Part shown: one piece after another, positions 56,236 to 64,000 of the stretch
How positions within the stretch are numbered: the first letter of the stretch is position 1
Layout of the letters: every line of letters begins with the position of its first letter
Source of the DNA: Nocardioides sp. LHD-245
GTDB lineage: Bacteria > Actinomycetota > Actinomycetes > Propionibacteriales > Nocardioidaceae
Direction of reading: 5' to 3'
NCBI RefSeq assembly: GCF_030929495.1
Contig: NZ_JAVFWN010000009.1
Location: forward strand, 62,001 to 126,000
Length of the DNA stretch: 64,000 bases
Notes under the pieces: generated by a model
Databases searched by the model: none
What the model saw: only the letters and a program-made list of their open reading frames with translations
What the model was told of the DNA's origin: nothing
Translations under genes and position numbers: made by a program

Positions 56236-56550
56236 GTGCGCTTTTGTCACATCCGAAACAAAAATCTCAGAAATCTCAGAAGTCACCGGCGTGTCGACTT
56301 GCGAACTACACCGATGTAGTTCTCGGCTCCGCCGCCGCTCGACGGGCTCGCGCCACCCACACCGCCCAGACCACGGCGGGAACGCCGGCCGACCAGACGC
56401 AGGAAGCGAGGTACGAGCGACCGGAGCCGACCAGACCGGTGCTTCCCGCCGTGCCGAAGGCGTGCCGCCACGCGAAGCCAGGGCCTACGACGCTCGACCG
56501 CGCGCGGCAGCGCGGCGCGAGGAACGAGCGACGGGCTCGCGCCATCGGAC
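56232..56550. other. Gene-free region upstream of the NlpC/P60 gene
   Basis: A gene-free stretch of 319 bp. Near the NlpC/P60 start it is unusually A/T-rich, with the direct repeat TTCTGAGAT twice on the minus strand. A perfect 8-bp hairpin (GAACTACA at 56303-56310, TGTAGTTC at 56315-56322) lies at 56303-56322. The rest is repeat R2. I looked for a cyclic-di-AMP riboswitch and saw none. Confidence 0.6.
56371..56547. repeat. Degenerate repeat R2 (copy of the 40.7-kb repeat)
   Basis: Blocks GAGCGACCGGAGC, a Pro/Arg-type GC stretch with GTGCCGCCA, and GCGCGGCAGCGCGGCGCGA appear in the same order as in R1 at 40676-40870. It ends close to the stop codon of the PAP2 gene. Antisense peptides in it resemble those of R1 only because the DNA does. 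Confidence 0.6.
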
Positions 56551-57627
56551 TCAATCGACGTCGACGGGGACCTTGGAGGTGGTGGTCGTGGGATGCGAGC
56601 GCAGATGTCGGTCGAACTTCTGGCCGCTGGCGATGCCGCCGACGTAGAACGCCACGATGGCGATCGCGATGCCGGCGAGGTCGTCGGCGACGTAGTGCCA
56701 GCCGAAGTACAGCGTGGCGATCACGGTGAGGCCGAAGTTGACCCAGAAGATCCACTTGAGGACCTTCGAGTGCAGCGTGTACTGCACCATCAACGCGATC
56801 AGCAGGGTGATCGCGGTGTGCAGGCTGGCGAAGCCGGCGATCGAGTTCACCGATCGGGTCGCGCCGCCGTAGAGCACGTTGCCGCGCGCGTTGACGATGC
56901 TGTCCATCAGGTCCGTGGTGCCGGTGTGGGCCAGCGAGGTGTACTCCGGCCAGAACGCGATGCCGGGACCCAGGGTCGGCAGCAGGTAGTAGGACAGCGT
57001 GCCGAGCGACCAGGCCAGGCACTGGGAGGTCACGAACCAGTAGCCGAAGGACAGATTGCGCGACCACACCAGCCACGCGGTCAGGCCGAGCGGCACCAGC
57101 GGCAGGAACATCAGGTAGATCGGCGACAGGACGTGTGCCGTGAGGCTGGTGCCGAAGACGGCGTGCAGGACGTCGCTCGGGTCGTGGCCGAAGAACATGA
57201 CCCGGTCCATGATGTGCAGCTCGCGGTCGTAGGACAGCGCCTTGACCACACCCGGCTCGGCGTCCGGGTCGGAGCGCACGAACGGCAGGAACGACTTGAG
57301 GTTCCGGTAGCTGACGTAGGTCAGGTAGAAGCTGATGACGCCGATCGCGACCAGCGTCGCGCGCTCCTTGGTCCAGTGCGTCTTCAGCCGCTCGCGCACG
57401 ACCGGGATCACCCGGCTGGGACGGCCGTGGGCCTTCCACAGCGCCAGGGGCAGCAGGTCGAGCAGCAGGGCGCCGAGGAGAAGCAGCGGCAGCCGGATGT
57501 ACGACGGGCCCAGGAAGCTGCCCTCCGGGTCGAGAAGCCGGCGATCGAGCTTCCACGCGGTGAAGACAGCGAGGCCCAGCATGAGCGCGGCCGTGCCGAT
57601 GAGGAGGGTGTAGGCGCGGCGATACAC
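56551..57627 (-). CDS. PAP2 superfamily membrane phosphatase/phosphotransferase
   Basis: A 358-aa protein with about seven membrane segments, of the inositolphosphotransferase (Aur1/Ipt1-like) PAP2 group. The second and third catalytic motifs are clear: GFASLHTAITLL and GWHYVADDLAG. It removes phosphate from, or exchanges head groups on, a phospho-substrate at the outer membrane face. It starts at a GTG with an AGGA ribosome site, 10 nt behind thiQ, so it appears to belong to the TPP-riboswitch operon, an unusual partner for a thiamine transporter. Confidence 0.87.
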   Translation of the reverse strand: MYRRAYTLLIGTAALMLGLAVFTAWKLDRRLLDPEGSFLGPSYIRLPLLLLGALLLDLLPLALWKAHGRPSRVIPVVRERLKTHWTKERATLVAIGVISFYLTYVSYRNLKSFLPFVRSDPDAEPGVVKALSYDRELHIMDRVMFFGHDPSDVLHAVFGTSLTAHVLSPIYLMFLPLVPLGLTAWLVWSRNLSFGYWFVTSQCLAWSLGTLSYYLLPTLGPGIAFWPEYTSLAHTGTTDLMDSIVNARGNVLYGGATRSVNSIAGFASLHTAITLLIALMVQYTLHSKVLKWIFWVNFGLTVIATLYFGWHYVADDLAGIAIAIVAFYVGGIASGQKFDRHLRSHPTTTTSKVPVDVD

Positions 57628-57637
57628 CCGACGGATC

Positions 57638-58693
57638 CTACGGTGCCCCTCCAGCCGGCCCGGTGGCAGCGCCCGGCAGGACGGCGATGGCGTGCGCTTC
57701 GACACGTACGACGACGGGCCGGCCCGGCTCCACGACCCACCCTGGAGCGCCGATCGCGTCCAGGTCGCCGACGCCTTCGACCGACACCACGAGCCGTCCG
57801 GCGTCGGGGGCCGGGCGGAAGCTGCGGACGACGGCCGGGATCCCGTCGCCCGGGGTCCCCTCGCCCGGCCCGGAGCCCGGCCCGGGGCCGGCCAGCACCG
57901 CGGACGGGCGCAGTGCGACGGCGCCCGCGGCCGGCGGCAGTCCGGCCCGGCGCAGCAGCGTGGCGGCGGCCGCCCCGTCCAGCACCCGGCCGTAGCCGAG
58001 GAAGAGAGCGGTGTCCGCATCGGCCGGGTGCGCCCAGACGTCACCGGTGGGTCCCTCCTGGACGATGCGCCCGGCCCGCATCACCGCCAGCCGGTCGGCC
58101 ACCGCGAAGGCCTCCTCCTGGTCGTGGGTGACCAGCAGCGCCGTCGTACCGGACTCGACGAGGATGCGACGCAGGTCGGCGGCCAGCCGGCCGCGCAGGC
58201 CGGTGTCGAGCGCGCTGAGTGGCTCGTCGAGCAGCAGCAGCCGAGGCCGGGCGGCGAGCGAGCGGGCCAGCGCGACCCGCTGCCGCTCGCCGCCGGACAG
58301 GGTGCGGGGCAGGCGGTCGGCGTACCCGCCCAGGCCCACCAGGTCGAGCAGCGCCGCGACCTCCGTGCGGATGTCGGCCCGGGAGGCGCCCTGCAGGCGG
58401 CGGGCGTACCCGACGTTGCGCGCGACGGTGAGGTGGTCGAAGAGCTGGCCGTCCTGGAACATCAGCGCGAACCCGCGCCGGTGGGTGGGCGTGCCGGCGA
58501 GGTCGGCGCCGTCGCAGGCGATCCGGCCCGCGGCGAGCGGCTCGAGTCCGGCGACGGCTCGCAGCAGCGTGGACTTGCCACAGCCGGACGGTCCGAGGAC
58601 GGCGAGCACGTCGCCGTCCGCGACACTCAGTCGGACGTCGTCGACGGCCGGTGTCCCGTCGAAGGTGACGGTGGCTCCCTGCAGGTCGAGCAT
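57638..58693 (-). CDS. thiQ: Thiamine ABC transporter ATP-binding protein
   Basis: ATPase of the thiamine importer, 351 aa. Motifs are Walker A LGPSGCGKSTLL near residue 38, Q-loop FQDGQLFDHLTV, the signature LSGGERQRVALARSL, Walker B LLLLDEPLSALD and the H-loop VTHDQEEA. A C-terminal TOBE-like domain of about 130 residues makes it longer than E. coli ThiQ. ATG 58693 is chosen because GGAG lies 7 nt upstream and its A overlaps the thiP TGA; ATG 58699 is possible. Specificity is inferred from the TPP riboswitch and ThiB. Confidence 0.9.
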   Translation of the reverse strand: MLDLQGATVTFDGTPAVDDVRLSVADGDVLAVLGPSGCGKSTLLRAVAGLEPLAAGRIACDGADLAGTPTHRRGFALMFQDGQLFDHLTVARNVGYARRLQGASRADIRTEVAALLDLVGLGGYADRLPRTLSGGERQRVALARSLAARPRLLLLDEPLSALDTGLRGRLAADLRRILVESGTTALLVTHDQEEAFAVADRLAVMRAGRIVQEGPTGDVWAHPADADTALFLGYGRVLDGAAAATLLRRAGLPPAAGAVALRPSAVLAGPGPGSGPGEGTPGDGIPAVVRSFRPAPDAGRLVVSVEGVGDLDAIGAPGWVVEPGRPVVVRVEAHAIAVLPGAATGPAGGAP

Positions 58694-60327
58694 CACCATG
58701 CTCCTACTCCCGGCACCCGCAGGCGCTCGACGACGAGGATCACACCCGCGGTGACGGCGGCGAGCACCACCGACGCCGCCATCGCGGTGCCGTAGTTGAG
58801 GGCACCGGGATGCCCGAGCAGACGGTAGATCACGACCGGCAGGGTCGGCTCGGCCGGCCGCACGATGAACGACGTCGCGCCGAACTCCCCCAGGGAGACG
58901 GCGAACGCGAAGCCCGCGGCGGCCAGCAGCGGGCGCCAGACGACGGCGAGGTCGACGGTCAGCAGGGTGCGCACCGGGCCCGCGCCGAGGGAGGCCGCCG
59001 CCTGCCGCTGGCGATCGTCGATGCCCGCCAGCACCGGCACCAGGACGCGGACGACGAGCGGCAGCGCCACCAGCGCCTGGGCGATCGGCACCAGCAGGGG
59101 GCTGGCGCGCAGGTCGAGCGGCGGCCGGTCGAGCGCGATGAGGAAGCCGAACCCGAGCGTGACCGCCGAGACGCCCAGCGGCAGCATGAAGAAGCCGTCG
59201 AGCACCGCCCGCGCCCGCCGCCCCGCACGGGTGCGGACCGTGCGGGTGACGACGAAGGCCACGATCAGGCCCAGCGTGAGGGACATCCAGGTGGCGTCGA
59301 CCGCGATCCGCAGCGAGGCCGTGAGGGCGTCGGTCACCGACACCTGCAACAGTCCGTCGGCCGAGCCGGTGAGAGCTCGGTAGTGCGCGAGGGTCCAGCG
59401 GCCGTCGCGGCGGACCGAGCCGATCAGCAAGGCCAGCACCGGCAGGGCCACGAGCCCGAGGGTCAGCAGCGTGACCGCCAGGGCCGGGGCGTCGCGCCAC
59501 CGTGGCCGCGCCGGTGCGGGGACGACCCGCCGCACCGTCGGGTCCGGTACGGCGCGCAGCCGGCCCACCACGACGAGCAGGGCCACGACCGCGAGCATCT
59601 GCACGAGCGAGAGCGCCGCCGCCGCGGGCAGGTCGAGCAGGTCGGCGGTGAGCAGGTAGATCTCGGTCTCCACCGAGGAGTAGCGCACGCCGCCGAGGAC
59701 GAGCACCACGCCGAACGCCGTGGCGCAGAACAGGAAGACCACGCTCGCGGCGGACACGATCGAGGGCCGCAGCGCCGGGAGGGTGACCGTGCGGAACACC
59801 TGGGCCGGCGTCGCCCCGAGTGCGGCCGCGGCCTCGCCCGGACGCCGGTCCAGACCCTCCCAGGCCGCGCCCACGGTCCGGATCACCACCGCCACGTTGA
59901 AGAAGACCAGGCCGATCAGGATCGCGACGGGGGTGCCGTCGAGGCCGAGCGCGCCCAGCGGTCCCGAGTCCGCGATCAGCTCGCGCACGGCCAGGCCGAC
60001 GACGACCGTCGGCAGCACGAAGGGCACCAGCAGCGCGGTGCGCACCAGCGCCCGGCCGGGGAAGCGCAGCCGGTGCAGCACGTAGGCGGCCGGCAGGCCG
60101 AGCAGCACCGCGACCGCCGTGGCGACCGTGCTCGTCCACACCGTGAACCACAGCACCCGCCCGGTGCGGGGGCGGCGCAGCACGTCGAGCACCGCGCCGG
60201 GGTCGAACGCGCCGTCCGGCCAGACCCCCCGCTGCAGCATGGCTCCGACGGGCAACACGAAGAAGACGGCGACGACCGCGACCGGGACCGCGGCGAGCAG
60301 CCCCAGCCCCAGCCGCCGGACCATCAT
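58693..60327 (-). CDS. thiP: Thiamine ABC transporter permease
   Basis: The membrane pore of the importer: a 544-aa double permease with about twelve membrane segments. Each half has a cytoplasmic coupling motif of binding-protein-dependent transporters (EAAAALGATPAQVFRTVTLP near residue 170 and QAAASLGAGPVRTLLTVDL near 440). This duplicated architecture is that of ThiP. The ATG at 60327 overlaps the thiB stop by 4 bp. Confidence 0.92.
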   Translation of the reverse strand: MMVRRLGLGLLAAVPVAVVAVFFVLPVGAMLQRGVWPDGAFDPGAVLDVLRRPRTGRVLWFTVWTSTVATAVAVLLGLPAAYVLHRLRFPGRALVRTALLVPFVLPTVVVGLAVRELIADSGPLGALGLDGTPVAILIGLVFFNVAVVIRTVGAAWEGLDRRPGEAAAALGATPAQVFRTVTLPALRPSIVSAASVVFLFCATAFGVVLVLGGVRYSSVETEIYLLTADLLDLPAAAALSLVQMLAVVALLVVVGRLRAVPDPTVRRVVPAPARPRWRDAPALAVTLLTLGLVALPVLALLIGSVRRDGRWTLAHYRALTGSADGLLQVSVTDALTASLRIAVDATWMSLTLGLIVAFVVTRTVRTRAGRRARAVLDGFFMLPLGVSAVTLGFGFLIALDRPPLDLRASPLLVPIAQALVALPLVVRVLVPVLAGIDDRQRQAAASLGAGPVRTLLTVDLAVVWRPLLAAAGFAFAVSLGEFGATSFIVRPAEPTLPVVIYRLLGHPGALNYGTAMAASVVLAAVTAGVILVVERLRVPGVGAW

Positions 60328-61412
60328 CGCGAGACGATCTCCGTCCACTGTTCGAGCCACGCCTGCCGCTCGGCGGCGATCTCGGCGGGTGCGACCTCCT
60401 CGGTGCGTTCCGGCCGCGGGGCGAAGGTCGCCCAGTCGGCGGGCAGCTCGGCGTCCGCGTCGACCGGGAAGACGTACATCGACTCCGGCAGCGCCGCCTG
60501 CACCTCGGGCGAGAGCAGCCAGTCGATCACCGCGTGGGCACCGGCGGTGTTGGTGTCATCGCCCGCCAGCACGCCGGCGTACTCCACCTGCCGGAAGCAG
60601 CCGTCGAGCAGCGCGCTCGTCGTCGACCGCTGCCCCGCCTCGTCGAGGGTGAACGCCGGCGAGGAGTCGTAGGACACGACGATCGGCCGGTCGCCGCCGG
60701 AGAAGGTGAAGTCGGTGTAGTAGGCGTCCGACCAGCCCTTGACGACCTTGGCGCCGTTGGCCACGAGCTTCGTCCAGTACGACGACCAGTCGTCGCCGTA
60801 CCGGCCGATGGTCGCCAGCAGGAAGGCCAGGCCGGGCGAGCTGGTGCTGGCGCCCGGGATCACGAAGAGGTCGCGATAGGCGGGCTTCGTGAGGTCGTCC
60901 AGCGTCGTGGGAGCGGGCACGCCCTCACCCTCGAACCAGGCGTCGTCGACGTTGACGCAGACGCTGCCGGTGTCGACCGGTGTGAGCGCGTCGTCCTCGT
61001 CGCCCGACAGCTCGTAGGCGTCGGCGCCCGCCGGCAGTGTCGGGGCGTACGACGCGAACACGCCTTCGTCGACCGCGCGGGTCGCGAAGGTGTTGTCGAC
61101 GCCGAACACCACGTCGCCGACGGGATTGCTCTTGGTGAGCACCAGCTCGTTGGTCAACGCACCGGCGTCCTCGAGCTTGCTGATCCTCAGGTCGTAGCCG
61201 GTGTCCTTCTCGAACGCCGCCACGAGCTCGTCGGGGATCGCGAAGGACTCGTGGGTCACCAGGGTGACCGTCGTGTCCTCAGCCCGGTCGCCGGCCCGGT
61301 CGCCGTCGCTCTCGCTGCCGATCAGCGAGCAGCCGCTCGCCAGGAGGGCGGACGTCGTGAGGGCCGCCAGGCCGAGGCCCCTGAGGCGGCCAGTGAGCAT
61401 GCGCGTACGCAT
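60324..61412 (-). CDS. thiB: Thiamine-binding lipoprotein of ABC transporter
   Basis: The extracellular substrate-binding protein, 362 aa. A lipoprotein signal ends in LASGC with Cys28, followed by an acidic linker and a type 2 periplasmic-binding fold (TVTLVTHESFAIPDELVAAFEKDTG, VVFGVDNTFATRAVDEGVF, GYGDDWSSYWTKL-like stretch, YYTDFTFSGGDRPIVVSYDSSPA). These parts match ThiB-type proteins. The first gene of thiB-thiP-thiQ-PAP2, it lies directly behind the TPP riboswitch, whose last bases supply its ribosome site. Confidence 0.94.
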   Translation of the reverse strand: MRTRMLTGRLRGLGLAALTTSALLASGCSLIGSESDGDRAGDRAEDTTVTLVTHESFAIPDELVAAFEKDTGYDLRISKLEDAGALTNELVLTKSNPVGDVVFGVDNTFATRAVDEGVFASYAPTLPAGADAYELSGDEDDALTPVDTGSVCVNVDDAWFEGEGVPAPTTLDDLTKPAYRDLFVIPGASTSSPGLAFLLATIGRYGDDWSSYWTKLVANGAKVVKGWSDAYYTDFTFSGGDRPIVVSYDSSPAFTLDEAGQRSTTSALLDGCFRQVEYAGVLAGDDTNTAGAHAVIDWLLSPEVQAALPESMYVFPVDADAELPADWATFAPRPERTEEVAPAEIAAERQAWLEQWTEIVSR

Positions 61413-61420
61413 CGGATGAC

Positions 61421-61506
61421 TCCCTTCGCCGGTGCTAACCGGATCAGGTTCGGAGGGTCTGCGGCCCGCGCCGCACTCTCAGCACCCCCGTGGGTGCTCC
61501 CCTGTC
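61421..61506 (-). promoter_or_regulatory. TPP riboswitch (THI element)
   Basis: Read on the minus strand it runs from GGGGAGC through CTGAGA (61477-61482), then GACCCT and GAACCTGATCCGGTT (61437-61451) to CGAAGGGA. These are the conserved thiamine pyrophosphate-binding cores. The closing strand of the P1 stem (GAAGGGAG) also is the Shine-Dalgarno sequence of thiB, 7 nt before its ATG, so ligand binding should hide the ribosome site. Confidence 0.95.
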
Positions 61507-61560
61507 TGACGCCGCCAGTCTAGGCCGTCCCGGCGCGGCCCCGCGCGCGGGCCGCGGCCG

Positions 61561-62631
61561 TCAGCGCGCGGTGTAGACGACGCCGTCCGGGTGATCCGTG
61601 GCCGTGGCCTGACCGCGGGCGACCAGCAGGTCGAGGTGGGCCTTGGTCTCCATCGCGGCCATGCCCTGGCTGAAGACGTCGAGCTCGGCGAAGGCCCGCT
61701 CGTGCCGGGTCCAGCCGAGGTCCTTGGCGACGACCAAGGAGGTGACGGCACCGCGGTCCACGAGCGAGGCCAGGCACAGGGCGAGCCGGTGCTCGTGGTG
61801 GGCGAGCAGCTCGTCGACCCGGGCGTACGACGAGGGGGCGACCGGGCCGTGCGCGGGCAGGATGCGCAGGTCGGGCAGCTCGCGGACCCGCGCGAGCGAG
61901 GCCATGAACTGGCCCAGCGGCTGGTCGGCGGGCGGCGCGGTGAAGCCGATCGACGGCGTGATCGTGGGCAGCACGTGGTCGCCGGCGAACAGGACTCCCT
62001 CACGCTGGTCGGCGTACACGTAGTGGCCGGGGGTGTGGCCGGGGGTGTGCACGGCGTCGATCCGCCGGCGGCCGATGTCGAAGGTGCGGTCGCCGTCGAG
62101 CCACACGTCGGGGAAGGCCCAGTCGGCGGCGTCGGGGAGCGCGCCGTCGTGTCCCTCGCGCCACTGATCGGCGACCTCCTCGGCACCCGCGGAGCGCAGC
62201 ATGTCGAGGAACGGGCTCTCACCGAGGTCGGCCTCGGAGGCGCGGTGGAGCAGCTCGAGCGCGGGCTGCTCCTCGGCGCCGAGCACCACCTCGGCGCCGT
62301 ACTCGTGGCCGAGGACGGTCGCGAGCGTGAAGTGGTCGCGGTGCACGTGGGTGACCAGGAACCGCCTGATGTCACCGAAGCCGGAGTCGATCGAGCGCAG
62401 GCTCTTGTCGAGGAGCTCGCGCGCGACCGGGATCGACCAGCCACCGTCGATCAGCGTGAGGCCGTCGTCGCCCTGCACGACGTACACGTTGATCGCCTTG
62501 AGCGCGTCCATCGGGAGGGGCAGCGGGATCCGCCAGATCCCGTCGGCGACCTGCCACGCGCCCTCGTCGGACCAATAGCGACCGGAGTCGGGTGAGACGG
62601 CGTGGCCGGTGGCGATCCCTCCAGTGGTCAT
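61561..62631 (-). CDS. MBL-fold metallo-hydrolase
   Basis: A 356-aa metallo-beta-lactamase-fold hydrolase. The zinc motif THVHRDHF near residue 96, HTPGHTPGH and AGDHVLP are intact, with ILPAHGP as the last His. A C-terminal winged-helix-like region follows (HHEHRLALCLASLVDRGAVTSLVVAKDLGW). Similar proteins in actinobacteria are often grouped with lipid- or steroid-catabolic genes, but the substrate is unknown. The ATG at 62631 fits a leaderless -10. It lies 9 nt behind the SDR gene on the same strand. Confidence 0.92.
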   Translation of the reverse strand: MTTGGIATGHAVSPDSGRYWSDEGAWQVADGIWRIPLPLPMDALKAINVYVVQGDDGLTLIDGGWSIPVARELLDKSLRSIDSGFGDIRRFLVTHVHRDHFTLATVLGHEYGAEVVLGAEEQPALELLHRASEADLGESPFLDMLRSAGAEEVADQWREGHDGALPDAADWAFPDVWLDGDRTFDIGRRRIDAVHTPGHTPGHYVYADQREGVLFAGDHVLPTITPSIGFTAPPADQPLGQFMASLARVRELPDLRILPAHGPVAPSSYARVDELLAHHEHRLALCLASLVDRGAVTSLVVAKDLGWTRHERAFAELDVFSQGMAAMETKAHLDLLVARGQATATDHPDGVVYTAR

Positions 62632-62637
62632 GAAGGC

Positions 62638-62643
62638 ACTCTA
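62638..62643 (-). promoter_or_regulatory. -10 element, leaderless start of the MBL-hydrolase gene
   Basis: TAGAGT followed by 6 nt and the ATG at 62631. Its first three bases are also the TAG stop codon of the SDR gene. Confidence 0.45.
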
Positions 62644-63465
62644 GGTGGCATTCACATCCGGCCGGAGATCGGGTAGCTGGAGGTCGAGGTTCGGCTCCTG
62701 GATCCCGCCGTCGACCTCCAGCATCTTGCCGGTGACGTACTTCCCCGCCGGGGACGCCAGGTAGACCACCGCCGCAGCGATGTCCTCGGCCTCGCCGATC
62801 CGGCCGAGCGGCGTCGCCTCCTCCAGCTGGGTCCTCATCTCCGGCACGCCGGCGACGAACTCCAGCGCACTGGTCATCACCGAGCCGACGAAGACGCCGT
62901 TCACCCGGATCTCCGGGTTGAGGTCGGTGGCGGCGAGCCGCGACCAGTGGGCGAGGGCCGCTTTCGCGGTGCCGTACGCGAGATAGCCGCGCCCGGCCAG
63001 GCGCCCCATCGCCGAGGAGATGGAGGTGATCGACTTCTGCCGCCCCTCCCCTGCCGAGGCCAGCATCAGTGGCACGGCGGCCCGGCTGAGCGCGTGCGCG
63101 GTCGCGACGTTGAAGTGGAACGCCTCCTCCAGGTAGGCGACGTCGGTGTCGAGGAAGGCGTTCGGGATGGTGCCACCGACGTTGTTGACGACGACGTCGA
63201 GCCGACCGAACGCGTCGTACGCCTGTTGCGCGAGGCCCGCGACCTCCTCGGTGTGCGCGAGGTTCGCGGGTACGACGAGGGCCCGGCGCCCGGCGTCCTC
63301 GATCCGCCGCGCCACCTCCTTCAGCTGCGCCTCGGTGCGCGAGGAGAGGACGACGTCCGCACCCGCCTCGGCGAGCGCGACCGCGGTGGCGGCGCCGATC
63401 CCGCGGCCGGCCCCGGTGACGACAGCGACATGGTCGGTGAGCCGGAACCGGTCGAGGATGCTCAT
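62641..63465 (-). CDS. SDR family oxidoreductase
   Basis: A 274-aa short-chain dehydrogenase. It has the NAD(P)-binding [17 protein letters not shown] near residue 15, NNVGG, the catalytic Ser in TSISSAMG and YLAYGTAK (Tyr-x3-Lys), and the C-terminal [12 protein letters not shown]. The substrate is unknown. The ATG at 63465 overlaps the stop of the upstream dehydrogenase-like gene by 4 bp. With that gene and the MBL hydrolase it forms a probable catabolic operon. Confidence 0.93.
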   Translation of the reverse strand: MSILDRFRLTDHVAVVTGAGRGIGAATAVALAEAGADVVLSSRTEAQLKEVARRIEDAGRRALVVPANLAHTEEVAGLAQQAYDAFGRLDVVVNNVGGTIPNAFLDTDVAYLEEAFHFNVATAHALSRAAVPLMLASAGEGRQKSITSISSAMGRLAGRGYLAYGTAKAALAHWSRLAATDLNPEIRVNGVFVGSVMTSALEFVAGVPEMRTQLEEATPLGRIGEAEDIAAAVVYLASPAGKYVTGKMLEVDGGIQEPNLDLQLPDLRPDVNAT

Positions 63466-64000
63466 CGCGTCGTACCGCTGACGAGGCCGCGGCCGGTCAC
63501 GAGCGGCAGGTCGAGCGCGGTGACCAGGCCCGGCCTCGCCGCGACGACCGCCGGGATCGCGTTGATCAGCCGCTGGGCGGTGACGATCATGCCCGAGACG
63601 TTGTGGTCGCCGTGCTCGCCGTGGTGGGTGAACTCGAGCTTCATGCACGGCTCGCCCGTGACCTCGATGCGGTAGCAACCGTCGCCCTCGTGGGGCGTGG
63701 GCCAGTCGGGCTCGGCCGCGGCGTCGGTGCGGGTGACGTGCTCCAGGGTGATCCGCGGGACGCCGTCGACGGTGCCGATGACCCGGAACAGCACCGATCC
63801 CATCGTCCCCTCCTCGATGTCGAGGGAGACCGTGCTGACCGAGCGCGGCGCCGGCCGACGGGTGACCTCCTCGACGAGCGGCTCGTCCAGGGTCACGCCG
63901 AGGCCGGCCGCGATGACCCGGACGACCGGGCCCCAGGCCGTGGTCAGGATGCCCGGCTCCCACAGCAGTGGCTTGGCGTCCAGCGGCTGTCCGAAGCCGA
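63462..64000 (-). CDS. NAD(P)H-dependent amine dehydrogenase/dihydrodipicolinate reductase-like protein, C-terminal part
   Basis: The reading frame is open to the right edge of the window, so the N-terminal Rossmann part is missing. The visible 178 residues (from [15 protein letters not shown]) include [16 protein letters not shown], a beta-rich region ([32 protein letters not shown]) and a C-terminal helix with [13 protein letters not shown]. This resembles the C-terminal domain of the family related to 2,4-diaminopentanoate dehydrogenase. It overlaps the SDR gene by 4 bp. The assignment is tentative. Confidence 0.68.
   Translation of the reverse strand, partial: GFGQPLDAKPLLWEPGILTTAWGPVVRVIAAGLGVTLDEPLVEEVTRRPAPRSVSTVSLDIEEGTMGSVLFRVIGTVDGVPRITLEHVTRTDAAAEPDWPTPHEGDGCYRIEVTGEPCMKLEFTHHGEHGDHNVSGMIVTAQRLINAIPAVVAARPGLVTALDLPLVTGRGLVSGTTR

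Noticed and set aside
56232..56550. A cyclic di-AMP (ydaO) riboswitch before the NlpC/P60 gene
   Set aside because: Such riboswitches often precede cell-wall hydrolase genes of actinobacteria, and disA is in the window, but the conserved cores are not visible and the promoter appears leaderless.

Overview
The window is very GC-rich, densely packed actinobacterial chromosome. Gene content and protein sequences look most like the family Nocardioidaceae (Nocardioides-like). That placement is an inference from gene order and protein style, since no rRNA or tRNA is present. Actinobacterial hallmarks include Lsr2, ClpC, DisA beside RadA, a short MutY, a DUF3180 protein next to FolK, GTG starts, 4-bp ATGA/GTGA gene overlaps and many leaderless promoters (TANNNT, then 6-7 nt, then ATG/GTG).

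Layout. 1-3.3 kb (minus): start of an ABC exporter, its ATPase, then a Ppx/GppA - sugar-phosphate isomerase - TetR operon. 3.3-6.7 kb: a Cys-rich conserved protein, a VOC protein and a methyltransferase (plus), and a LacI regulator (minus). 6.8-12.2 kb: radA, disA, two lipoproteins, a membrane-anchored protein and mutY. 12.3-19.1 kb: clpC, an orphan 513-aa protein, a two-component system and lsr2. 19.2-24.8 kb (minus): cofactor genes coaX-nadC-nadB and panD-panC-DUF2520. 25.0-36.5 kb: a surface-polymer cluster with four sulfotransferase-like proteins, a CDP-ribitol-type synthase, a GT2-TagF polymerase fusion and two unknown proteins. 36.7-39.1 kb (minus): DUF3180-folK-folB-folP. 39.1-44.2 kb: a glycosyltransferase and dTDP-rhamnose genes rmlA, rmlB and a fused rmlC-rmlD. 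44.5-52.1 kb: folE, ftsH, hpt, tilS, a zincin and dacB (minus), and ppa (plus). 52.2-56.5 kb (minus): methyltransferase, acyl-CoA oxidase/dehydrogenase and an NlpC/P60 endopeptidase. 56.6-61.5 kb (minus): TPP riboswitch-thiB-thiP-thiQ-PAP2 phosphatase. 61.5-64 kb (minus): MBL hydrolase, SDR and a truncated dehydrogenase-like gene.

Much of this follows the order known from Mycobacterium tuberculosis (radA-disA-mutY-clpC1-lsr2-coaX-panD-panC-DUF2520-DUF3180-folKBPE-ftsH-hpt-tilS-zincin-dacB-ppa). Two cassettes of cell-surface genes interrupt it: the sulfotransferase/polyol-phosphate cluster between DUF2520 and DUF3180, and the rhamnose genes between folP and folE. Together they suggest a rhamnose-containing, polyol-phosphate and possibly sulfated cell-wall glycopolymer.

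The most unusual non-coding feature is a set of long, often nested, inverted repeats. Two intergenic copies (about 4.1 and 32.1 kb) are clearly homologous, and a third, related one lies in frame inside tilS as a 56-bp near-perfect palindrome. Others with similar architecture but different sequence sit between convergent genes (12.2, 44.3 and 52.2 kb) and at 36.6 kb. No CRISPR array, insertion sequence, prophage, tRNA or rRNA was seen.
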